NCBI GenBank assembly: GCA_964425585.1 | Contig: CAYRMG010000036.1 | Location: 1-12,209, forward strand | Origin: Aquifex sp964425585 | Lineage (GTDB): Bacteria; Aquificota; Aquificia; Aquificales; Aquificaceae | Reading direction: 5' to 3' | Length of the DNA stretch: 12,209 bases | Shown: positions 1 through 5,322 of the stretch, in pieces | Layout: every line of letters starts with the position of its first letter | Position numbering within the stretch: position 1 is the stretch's first letter | Translations under genes and position numbers: made by a program | The notes under the pieces: model-generated | What the model saw: the letters and a program-made list of their open reading frames with translations, nothing else | What the model was told of the DNA's origin: nothing | Database searches by the model: none

Positions 1-395
1 GACCATCCGCTGTATAAACCGCTGTGTCTTTCAAAAGGAACCTTGTATGAACCGGCAATTACATTTAGCTCAGGAGCAAGTGCTATGTTTATGAAAGAGT
101 CAAGGATTTCTATACTATAACCTTCCAACGTCTTTGCAAAGAACTCCGTTTGGAATCCGAAAGAAATCATCTTATTTAGTCTATATTTAAAGTAAATCCT
201 TGCGTTTCTATGGGTAAATTGAAGATCCGATTTATCATCCTTAGTCCTTTTTCCCGCTATGGTAGCATCAATAATACCCCTTGCACCAAACTTCAGAACT
301 TGGTCCTCACTTATCTTCATCGTTACCGCATTTGCACTTTGTGCAAGTATTCCTAAACTGAATACGGCCCCTGCGAGAAGCAGACCTTTCTTCAT
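1..395 (-). CDS. Phosphate-selective-porin-like outer membrane protein (N-terminal part, runs off the window)
   Basis: I translated this frame by hand from the ATG at 395-393. It stays open for 131 codons to the left edge, so the gene is truncated at its 3' end by the window. Residues 1-23 form a classic Sec signal peptide: MKK, a hydrophobic core, then a likely cleavage site after AQSANA. The mature part has alternating aromatic and charged stretches typical of beta strands (HRNARIYFKYRL, SFGFQTEFF). It then has LAPELNVIAGSYKVPFER at about 107-123, resembling the 'xxGqFKVPFsrE' signature of the OprO/OprP-like porin family. It probably forms a trimeric beta-barrel pore in the outer membrane. 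Substrate specificity cannot be read from this fragment. The start is fixed by the signal peptide and by GGGAGGTG (410-403) eight bases upstream. The gene diverges from the cold-shock gene. The porin assignment is good; the phosphate-selective subfamily is less certain. Confidence 0.8.
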   Translation of the reverse strand, partial: MKKGLLLAGAVFSLGILAQSANAVTMKISEDQVLKFGARGIIDATIAGKRTKDDKSDLQFTHRNARIYFKYRLNKMISFGFQTEFFAKTLEGYSIEILDSFINIALAPELNVIAGSYKVPFERHSGLYSGW

Positions 396-434
396 ACCTA
401 AGCACCTCCCTGTAGATTTTTAAAGCTATCAATA

Positions 435-463
435 ATTATATAACATCCCTTTATACAAGTCAA
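435..463 (-). promoter_or_regulatory. Sigma-70-type promoter of the porin gene
   Basis: On the minus strand, TTGACT (463-458) and TATAAT (440-435) are separated by exactly 17 bases, near-consensus for housekeeping sigma. Predicted initiation near 428 gives a leader of about 33 nt before the porin ATG, containing the GGGAGGTG ribosome binding site at 410-403. The match is seen directly; activity is inferred. Confidence 0.8.
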
Positions 464-483
464 CTATTTCTGAGAAAAATCAC

Positions 484-519
484 TTGAAAAATTCAAAAAT
501 GAATATATTTAAATATAGG
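484..519 (+). promoter_or_regulatory. Candidate promoter for the cold-shock gene
   Basis: TTGAAA (484-489) is followed after 16 bases by TATTTA (506-511). A second possible pairing is TTCAAA (492-497) with TATAGG (514-519). Both lie in a very AT-rich stretch back to back with the porin promoter. Neither matches consensus as well as the porin or ino1 promoters, so the exact elements are uncertain. Initiation near 518-525 would place the leader hairpin at the very 5' end of the mRNA. Confidence 0.4.
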
Positions 520-523
520 TTCT

Positions 524-559
524 TCGGGGGAGGTGTATTACCTTCCTTTGGGAACCCGA
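524..559 (+). promoter_or_regulatory. Structured 5' leader of the cold-shock mRNA (hairpin with alternative pairing to the ribosome binding site)
   Basis: This is a GC-rich patch in AT-rich surroundings. Bases 524-528 (TCGGG) pair with 555-559 (CCCGA). Inside that, 529-534 (GGAGGT) pair with 540-545 (ACCTTC, one G-U), closing a 5-nt loop. Bases 546-554 bulge on one side. The element ACCTTC at 540-545 can instead pair with GGAGGT at 576-581, which overlaps the gene's own Shine-Dalgarno site. The two pairings are mutually exclusive. The complementarity is seen; a regulatory role is inferred. Confidence 0.45.
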
Positions 560-574
560 TAAAGTAAATTTTAC

Positions 575-580
575 AGGAGG
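575..580 (+). promoter_or_regulatory. Ribosome binding site of the cold-shock gene
   Basis: AGGAGG lies ten bases before the ATG at 591, somewhat further away than in the ino1, split-barrel and encapsulin genes. It fixes the start and is the target of the alternative pairing in the leader. Confidence 0.85.
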
Positions 581-590
581 TTTATTCATT

Positions 591-800
591 ATGGCCGTCA
601 GAGGTGTAGTTAAGTGGTTCAGCAAAGAAAAGGGCTACGGTTTTATTACGAGAGAAGACAACAAATCTGATGTATTTGTTCACTTTACCGATATCTTAAT
701 GGATGGCTTTAAAGCACTGAAAAAGGGTCAAGTGGTTGAATTTGAGGTTGTAGATGACGTAAAAGGACCGAGGGCAAAGGATGTAAGGGTTCTCGGTTAA
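591..800 (+). CDS. csp: Cold-shock-domain nucleic-acid-binding protein (CspA family)
   Basis: The product is 69 residues, the usual size of a single cold-shock domain (a five-stranded OB fold). It opens with the family signature VKWFSKEKGYGFI. Both single-strand-binding motifs are present: RNP1 as KGYGFI at 14-19 and RNP2 as VFVHF at 28-32, with the surface aromatics W9, F10, Y16, F18, F29 and H31. The family binds single-stranded RNA and DNA in the cytoplasm and acts as an RNA chaperone. In a hyperthermophile it is more likely a constitutive RNA chaperone than strictly cold-induced. The start is the ATG ten bases after AGGAGG. The gene is monocistronic or followed by mqnA. Its leader is unusually structured. 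Family assignment is secure; the particular paralogue cannot be named. Confidence 0.97.
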   Translation: MAVRGVVKWFSKEKGYGFITREDNKSDVFVHFTDILMDGFKALKKGQVVEFEVVDDVKGPRAKDVRVLG

Positions 801-830
801 ATCCTTCTCTTTTTTCCTCTTCTTTTAAAA
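767..830 (+). terminator. Possible weak terminator of the cold-shock gene
   Basis: ACCGAG (767-772) and CTCGGT (792-797) can form a 6-bp stem with a long 19-nt loop spanning the csp stop codon. A homopyrimidine run follows at 803-828, then a T-rich stretch to 840. The stem is short and the loop large, so this is a poor intrinsic terminator on sequence alone. Read-through into mqnA is possible. Confidence 0.3.
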
Positions 831-842
831 TTTTTTTATTTG

Positions 843-1556
843 ATGTTTCGTGTAGGGCAAGTTTCTTACCTGAATACCGTTCCCCTGTTTTATAAGCTTG
901 TTTCCTTTGAGATTGTCAAGGGAGTTCCTTCAAAACTCGTTAAACTCCTTAGAAAGGGAGAAATACAGGCGGGTATAGTCTCTTCCGTTGAGCTTTTTTT
1001 TAACCCGGAAAAATATTACGTTCTTCCGGATATATCAATATCCTCAAAGGGAAAGGTTTGTTCCGTTAAGCTGTTTTCAAAAAAGCCCATCTGTGAAATT
1101 GAAAGGGTAAGTATAACTAATGCATCGCTTACTTCCCGGTATCTGCTTCATTACATAATGGAAAAGAAGTTCAACAAAGAGATTTTTGAAGTTCCCGAAG
1201 GAGATGCCAAACTTCTGATAGGGGATGAAGCTATGGAAATGGATAGATATCCATTTATATACGACCTCGGAAAGGAGTGGTATGAGATTCACCGACTTCC
1301 CTTTGTCTTTGCCTTATTTCTCGTAAGAAGGGATGCGGATTTAGATAAAGCCAGGCTACTCTTAAAAGAAGTAAGGGAAAGTGTTAAAGCTTTTTTTGAG
1401 GAGTTTCCGAGGGAGTTCAGGGATTACGAGTATTATTTTAAAGATTGCATTGATTACTCACTTAAAGAGGAGCACTTAAAAGCCTTAGATATCTTTTTTA
1501 ATTACCTTTCTAAAAAGTTTAAAAGGGAAAAGCCGAAACCGGTGTTTTTGAAATGA
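843..1556 (+). CDS. mqnA: Chorismate dehydratase, menaquinone (futalosine) pathway
   Basis: The product (237 residues) belongs to the MqnA/MqnD periplasmic-binding-protein-like fold. MqnA removes water from chorismate to give 3-[(1-carboxyvinyl)oxy]benzoate, the first committed step of the futalosine route to menaquinone, in the cytoplasm. Visible signatures are VSYLNTVPLFY at 7-17, the GVPSKLVKLLRKGEIQAGIVSSVE region at 27-50 (typical of MqnA), SITNASLTSRYLL at 90-102, KLLIGDEAM at 123-131 and the YDLGKEWYEIHRLPFVFALF segment at 140-159. The YLNTVPL start fits MqnA rather than MqnD. It is somewhat shorter than the roughly 270-290 residues I expect for the family, mainly at the C-terminus. 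I chose the ATG at 843; a TTG lies one codon upstream. There is no Shine-Dalgarno site. It converges on ino1 with adjacent stop codons. Confidence 0.88.
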   Translation: MFRVGQVSYLNTVPLFYKLVSFEIVKGVPSKLVKLLRKGEIQAGIVSSVELFFNPEKYYVLPDISISSKGKVCSVKLFSKKPICEIERVSITNASLTSRYLLHYIMEKKFNKEIFEVPEGDAKLLIGDEAMEMDRYPFIYDLGKEWYEIHRLPFVFALFLVRRDADLDKARLLLKEVRESVKAFFEEFPREFRDYEYYFKDCIDYSLKEEHLKALDIFFNYLSKKFKREKPKPVFLK

Positions 1557-2666
1557 TTATCTTTCTCTTTCTCCTTTTATAAACTCCTCAACCATCTTTT
1601 TAGCTTGCCAGTCGGGATATTGAATAGGAGGATGTTTCATAGTGTAAGCGCTTATTGAGTAAAGAGGTCCCGCTACACCTCTATCCCTTGCAAGCTTAGC
1701 GCACCTTATTGCGTCTATCATTGAACCCGCGCTGTTCGGAGAATCCTCAACATCAAGCTTTAGCTCAATATACATGGGAACGTCTCCGAAGAGTCTTCCT
1801 TCCATTCTTATGTAGGCTATCTTTCTGTCGTTGAGCCAGGGAACCCAGTCAGAAGGTCCTATGTGAACGTTTTCCCACCCGAGTTCATAAGGAAGAAGTG
1901 ATGTTACGGCTTCCGTCTTTGAAACCTTCTTCGTCTTTAGTCTTTCCCTTGCAAGCATGTTCAGGAAGTCCGTGTTTCCTCCGAAGTTGAGCTGGTATGT
2001 TCTGTCAAGCTTAACACCTCTGTCTACAAATAGCTGTGTAAGAACCCTGTGAACTATTGTTGCCCCTACCTGAGACTTTATATCGTCTCCTACTACGGGT
2101 ATTCCTGCCTCTTCAAACTTCTTAGCCCATTCAGGGTCCGATACTATAAATGTGGGCATAGCGTTTATGAATGATACTCCCGCTCTGAGGCAAGCCTCAG
2201 CGTAAAACCTTGCGGCCTGTTCCGCTCCGACGGGAACGTAGTTGATAAGAACATCCGCTTGAGTTTCCTTAAGAACCGCTACAACATCTTCAAGCTCGTC
2301 TTCCTTTTCGTCCGCAAGAACAAAAGACCTTTCGGGCGGATACTCCTTCATATGGGGGGCAAATCCGTCAAGAACTTTACCCATCCTTACTTTTACACCC
2401 ATGTGGGGAACGTCCGGCTCAAAAACTGCCGTGCAGTTCGGCGGTGCGAATATAGCTTCCGAAACGTCCTTTCCTACCTTTCTTGCGTCAATATCCCAAG
2501 CTGCGACTATCTCAATATCCCAGGGCTTGTAGCCACCTATATCTTCGTGCATAAGCCCGCTTACATCAACCGTTCCCTTTTTCTTATAGTAGTAAATTCC
2601 CTGTATGAGTGAGCTCGCACAATTACCCACTCCCGCGATAGCCACCCTCACCTTTTTTTCTGCCAT
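1557..2666 (-). CDS. ino1: Myo-inositol-1-phosphate synthase
   Basis: The product (369 residues) matches the short prokaryotic form of inositol-3-phosphate synthase, which turns D-glucose 6-phosphate into L-myo-inositol 1-phosphate through an NAD-dependent oxidation, aldol closure and reduction. Visible features are the Rossmann loop VAIAGVGNCASSL at 8-20, NYVPVG at 142-147, the active-site segment GDDIKSQVGATIVHR at 193-207, NFGGNTDFLNM at 227-237 and the C-terminal DSPNSAGSMIDAIR at 308-321. The DDIKSQ lysine (K197) is in the position of a catalytic lysine of the family. In Aquificaceae the product is expected to feed di-myo-inositol phosphate, a heat and salt solute, or inositol phospholipid; neither partner enzyme is in this window. 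The start is fixed by AAGGAGGTG five bases upstream, and a near-consensus promoter precedes it. Confidence 0.95.
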   Translation of the reverse strand: MAEKKVRVAIAGVGNCASSLIQGIYYYKKKGTVDVSGLMHEDIGGYKPWDIEIVAAWDIDARKVGKDVSEAIFAPPNCTAVFEPDVPHMGVKVRMGKVLDGFAPHMKEYPPERSFVLADEKEDELEDVVAVLKETQADVLINYVPVGAEQAARFYAEACLRAGVSFINAMPTFIVSDPEWAKKFEEAGIPVVGDDIKSQVGATIVHRVLTQLFVDRGVKLDRTYQLNFGGNTDFLNMLARERLKTKKVSKTEAVTSLLPYELGWENVHIGPSDWVPWLNDRKIAYIRMEGRLFGDVPMYIELKLDVEDSPNSAGSMIDAIRCAKLARDRGVAGPLYSISAYTMKHPPIQYPDWQAKKMVEEFIKGERER

Positions 2667-2671
2667 TACTT

Positions 2672-2680
2672 CACCTCCTT
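2672..2680 (-). promoter_or_regulatory. Full-length ribosome binding site of ino1
   Basis: On the minus strand this reads AAGGAGGTG, complementary over nine bases to the expected 16S 3' end, with five bases to the ATG. It decides the start and implies strong translation. The identical nonamer occurs upstream of the split-barrel and encapsulin genes. Confidence 0.85.
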
Positions 2681-2734
2681 ATAGGTTTTTTCCTTCAAAT
2701 AAGGGCTTACAAAATTTTATCTGTTCAATATAAA

Positions 2735-2763
2735 ATTATATACCTCAACTTTAGAAAGGTCAA
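2735..2763 (-). promoter_or_regulatory. Sigma-70-type promoter of ino1
   Basis: On the minus strand, TTGACC (2763-2758) and TATAAT (2740-2735) are 17 bases apart. Initiation is expected near 2728, giving a leader of about 60 nt. Directly upstream of the -35 element is an A/T-tract region (2764-2790) that could act as an UP element. It includes the palindrome listed separately. Confidence 0.78.
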
Positions 2764-2770
2764 ACATACA

Positions 2771-2784
2771 ATTTTAATTAAAAT
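2771..2784. repeat. 14-bp perfect AT palindrome in the ino1 / split-barrel divergent region
   Basis: ATTTTAATTAAAAT is its own reverse complement. It sits just upstream of the ino1 -35 box and about 18 bases before the split-barrel ribosome binding site. It could be an operator shared by both genes or simply an UP-element A/T tract. AT-rich palindromes arise readily by chance in such a spacer. Confidence 0.4.
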
Positions 2785-2801
2785 ATTCTTAGGAAGATTT
2801 T

Positions 2802-2810
2802 AAGGAGGTG
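2802..2810 (+). promoter_or_regulatory. Full-length ribosome binding site of the split-barrel gene
   Basis: AAGGAGGTG ends five bases before the ATG at 2816 and fixes the start. I did not find a convincing promoter for this strand. TACAAT at 2767-2772 is a possible -10 element but lacks a good -35. Confidence 0.8.
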
Positions 2811-2815
2811 GAAAA

Positions 2816-3250
2816 ATGCTTCCCAGGGATTTAATAGATTTGATGAGAGATTTAAACGTTTTTCCCGTAGTGGTTTCAACGGTTGATAAAGAGGGGGATA
2901 TACATATTACTTTTATAACTTGGGTTTATCCTGTTGATGAAAGAACCATTAGGATTGCGGTAAGTTCAAAGGCTAAAACCTCCCAGAACATAAGGGAAAC
3001 CGGAAAGGTTGCTATACAGATTTTTGCACCCGATAAAGCCCTTAGCTGTTACGGTCGCGGTAAGGAAATCGTTGAGAAGATAGAAGATGTTCCTTTTCCG
3101 GTCTCCGTGTTTGAGGTAGAAATAGATACGGTTGAGAACGCCCTCTTTCCGGGAGCTACGATAACCGGTATAATTCCCTTTGCCCATACGGGGAATGTTT
3201 TGAAAATGACCGAACTAGATAACAAGGTTCTACAGGCTCTGAAGGCTTAA
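2816..3250 (+). CDS. FMN-binding split-barrel protein (pyridoxamine-phosphate-oxidase-like)
   Basis: The product (144 residues) looks like a small member of the PNPOx-like split beta-barrel superfamily, whose dimers bind FMN, F420 or heme. Supporting features are PVVVSTVDKEGDIHITFITW at 17-36, which opens the barrel with the usual 'vaTvdkdGxPxv' pattern, then TIRIAVSSKAKTSQNIRETGKVAIQIF at 44-70, a close match to the family's phosphate-contact strand and 'sxKtxNlrxnxrvav' segment. A further strand pair (VFEVEIDTVE, 98-107) follows. The specific reaction cannot be told from sequence; flavin reductase-like or heme-handling roles are both possible. It heads a four-gene rightward group and lies 11 bases from the priA-like gene. 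Its C-terminus has no encapsulin-targeting tail. Confidence 0.75.
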   Translation: MLPRDLIDLMRDLNVFPVVVSTVDKEGDIHITFITWVYPVDERTIRIAVSSKAKTSQNIRETGKVAIQIFAPDKALSCYGRGKEIVEKIEDVPFPVSVFEVEIDTVENALFPGATITGIIPFAHTGNVLKMTELDNKVLQALKA

Positions 3251-3261
3251 TTTATATTTTT

Positions 3262-5298
3262 GTGCTCCTCAGGGTTATAATTCCGAACGGCCAAACCAAG
3301 ATAGTTATATCGGAAAGCGTTCCGAAAAATTTTATAGGAAGAAGGGTAATAATAAGAAGTTTCGGGAAGGGGAATTTTCTGACGGGAATAGTTGCGGGAA
3401 AGACGGAAGGCAAGCCCGAAGGCGAGGTTTTATGCTTTCCCGATTCACTCCCTCTTATTCTTCCCCATGCCTTTGAGATTGCTAAAGAGCTTGAAAGGAA
3501 AAGCAAGGATTTCTATACCAAAATCCTATGGGATTTCTTGCCTTCCCATTTTGACTGGTATGAAGAGGAATTCGTATACCTGAGACGTTCGGAAATAAAG
3601 TTTGCGGACAAAAAAACCTTAGAACTCCTTGAGTTTTTAAAGAAGAAGGGAAAGGTTTCCTATGAAATTTTAAGGCAAAAATATACCTGGAATTTAATCC
3701 ATTTACTTTCGGAGAAAAAGATAATAGAAAAAAAGAGTGAGTGGAGAATTCCCGATATAGAAGAAGAAGTATTTACCCTGTCCGTTCCGATTGACAGGAT
3801 ATTAAAAGAAGTAAAATCGGAAGAAAAAAGAAAGTTGATTGAGTTCATAGAAAAAAATCCCCTATCTTCACGGGAAGATATAAAAAATGCGGGATTTAAG
3901 ACGGAACATCTTAGGGAGCTTGTAAAAAGAGGAATAGTAAAAAAGTTAAAGCTTCCTATTCAAAGGCTTTTGAGGGTAGATATAAAAACCGAAGAGGAAG
4001 TCCTCAAAAAAGAAGGAAATAGAATACTTATAACGGGCTCCTATGAGTTTGTCTTTAAAAAGATAAAGGATATTCTTGATAAAAATCTAAAAAATAAAAA
4101 GAATAGCCTGATAATTTCCACCGATGACGAGGAGCTAAAGGAAACCTTGAGAAGACTTAAGGAGATTTACGGGGAAAAAGTGGTAGAAATAACTTCAAGA
4201 GTTTCCCCCAAACGCCTGTTTAAGAACTGGTTTAAGGCTTACGAAGAGGGATACGTGTTCGTCGGAAAGTATAAGGCCGTATTCCTCCCCTTTGTAAAGC
4301 TTGATAGTGTTATACTCCTGAACGAACTGAGAAATACAAGGTATCCCGTCAATAACATTGATATAAGGGGAGCCCTTTATTACCTTTCAAAACTCAAAGG
4401 AGCTGAACTTATATTCTGCTCCCCCAACTACTCAATAGAGAGCTACTACTTACTAAAGAAAGGTTTTTTTAAAGAATTTATTTCGGAAGATTTTAAACCC
4501 GAGGTTAAGATTTTTAAAGTAAAGGAGGAGGTTATTTCTGAGAGAACCTACAAAGAAATAGAAAAAAATAAGGAAAAAAGAGTTCTTTTCGTAATTCCCC
4601 GAGAGGGATACGGATACCTTTACTGTCCGAGGTGCGAATCCCTTGCGGAGTGCCCCGTGTGTGAAACTTTTCTTATATACAGCAAAGAAAAAGACTCGGT
4701 TTTCTGCAGGTTTGATAAAAGACATTACAAAAATAAAGAAAGGGTGTGCCCCGTATGTTCGGGAAACACGGAAGTTGTAAGCGTAGGAATAGAAAAGGTT
4801 AAGGAGGTTGTTTACAAAACCTTCGGTAAAAAAGGGAACTTTTTCTTTTCAACGTATCCTAAATGGACGGAAACCTACGATGTTGTCGTCTTAATTGACG
4901 GAGAAAGGTTTCTTAATTACCCCAGTTTCAGGGCGAGGGAAAGACTTTTGTATTTTTTTTCAACCCTTTACAGAATTGCAAAGGAAAAGCTTATAATACA
5001 GGCGAGAAATCTAACAGATGAGGAAATAAAGAAACTTGAAAGTGGAGATATAAAGGAGTTATACGAGAAGGAGCTAAAAAGAAGAAAGGAAGAACATCTC
5101 CCCCCTTACGGGCACGTTGTGATAATTGAAAGTGAAAAAGACATTTCGGAAGTAGTAAGGGAAAAGCTATCCGAAAAATTTGAGGTTGTTTACGACCCCA
5201 GAACGGGAATATGGAGCTATCTTGTAAAGGTGAAGGAGATAAAATTAGTAAGGAACAAGTTAAGGGAGTTAAAGAAATTTAACGTTATTATATATTAA
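3262..5298 (+). CDS. priA: PriA-like primosomal protein N' with degenerate helicase motifs
   Basis: The product (678 residues) follows the PriA layout. The N-terminal 3'-DNA-binding domain (about 1-105) starts LLRVIIPNG with GRRVIIRSFGKGNFLTGIVAG. Winged-helix-like sequence follows (about 110-235), then a RecA-like core interrupted by a zinc insertion, and a C-terminal domain with the family's 'R..E..PPYG' at 607-617. Zinc ligands keep E. coli spacing: C455, C458, C464, C467, C482, C496 and C499, but the eighth is D485, with H488 nearby. The motor is broken. Walker A reads ITGSYEF without GKT (257-263), the DEEH box reads LNEL (353-356), SATPS reads CSPNY (386-390), and motif VI (QVAGRAGR in the family) reads FFSTLYRIAK (565-574). 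It probably recognises stalled forks and loads primosome proteins without unwinding DNA. The start is GTG with no Shine-Dalgarno site; the N-terminal motif supports it. Confidence 0.88.
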   Translation: MLLRVIIPNGQTKIVISESVPKNFIGRRVIIRSFGKGNFLTGIVAGKTEGKPEGEVLCFPDSLPLILPHAFEIAKELERKSKDFYTKILWDFLPSHFDWYEEEFVYLRRSEIKFADKKTLELLEFLKKKGKVSYEILRQKYTWNLIHLLSEKKIIEKKSEWRIPDIEEEVFTLSVPIDRILKEVKSEEKRKLIEFIEKNPLSSREDIKNAGFKTEHLRELVKRGIVKKLKLPIQRLLRVDIKTEEEVLKKEGNRILITGSYEFVFKKIKDILDKNLKNKKNSLIISTDDEELKETLRRLKEIYGEKVVEITSRVSPKRLFKNWFKAYEEGYVFVGKYKAVFLPFVKLDSVILLNELRNTRYPVNNIDIRGALYYLSKLKGAELIFCSPNYSIESYYLLKKGFFKEFISEDFKPEVKIFKVKEEVISERTYKEIEKNKEKRVLFVIPREGYGYLYCPRCESLAECPVCETFLIYSKEKDSVFCRFDKRHYKNKERVCPVCSGNTEVVSVGIEKVKEVVYKTFGKKGNFFFSTYPKWTETYDVVVLIDGERFLNYPSFRARERLLYFFSTLYRIAKEKLIIQARNLTDEEIKKLESGDIKELYEKELKRRKEEHLPPYGHVVIIESEKDISEVVREKLSEKFEVVYDPRTGIWSYLVKVKEIKLVRNKLRELKKFNVIIY

Positions 5299-5309
5299 AG
5301 GTTGTATTT

Positions 5310-5318
5310 AAGGAGGTG
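5310..5318 (+). promoter_or_regulatory. Ribosome binding site that sets the encapsulin start
   Basis: AAGGAGGTG ends four bases before the ATG at 5323. An in-frame TTG at 5302 lies upstream of this site and would translate through it, so the ATG is the better start. The resulting N-terminus, MEFLQRDQAPLT, also matches the Thermotoga maritima encapsulin start (MEFLKRSFAPLT). Confidence 0.9.
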
Positions 5319-5322
5319 GGAA

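Noticed and set aside
550..557. GGGAACCC as a small hairpin
   Set aside because: A two-base loop is too tight. The CCC half pairs better with 526-528 in the leader structure.
534..563. A nine-codon GTG-started mini-ORF in the csp leader, ending at a TAA near 560
   Set aside because: Its start would directly abut the purine-rich bases with no spacing, and the stretch is better explained as the leader hairpin.
2259..2612. A 117-codon open frame on the plus strand inside ino1
   Set aside because: It lies antisense to a secure enzyme gene. Its translation has no recognisable domain and no ribosome site, so it is a by-product of ino1 codon use.
3262..5298. The priA-like gene as a pseudogene
   Set aside because: The frame is intact over 678 codons, and zinc ligands and C-terminal motifs are retained. 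Loss is confined to the ATPase motifs, which points to functional change rather than decay.
5285..5300. An internal promoter for the encapsulin gene (TATTAT/TATATT at the end of priA)
   Set aside because: I found no acceptable -35 element at 16-18 bases. The AT-rich sequence encodes the priA C-terminus, so it is too weak to list as a feature.
5302..5322. A TTG start giving the encapsulin seven extra residues
   Set aside because: The extra codons would run through the AAGGAGGTG ribosome site, and the family N-terminus begins exactly at the downstream ATG.
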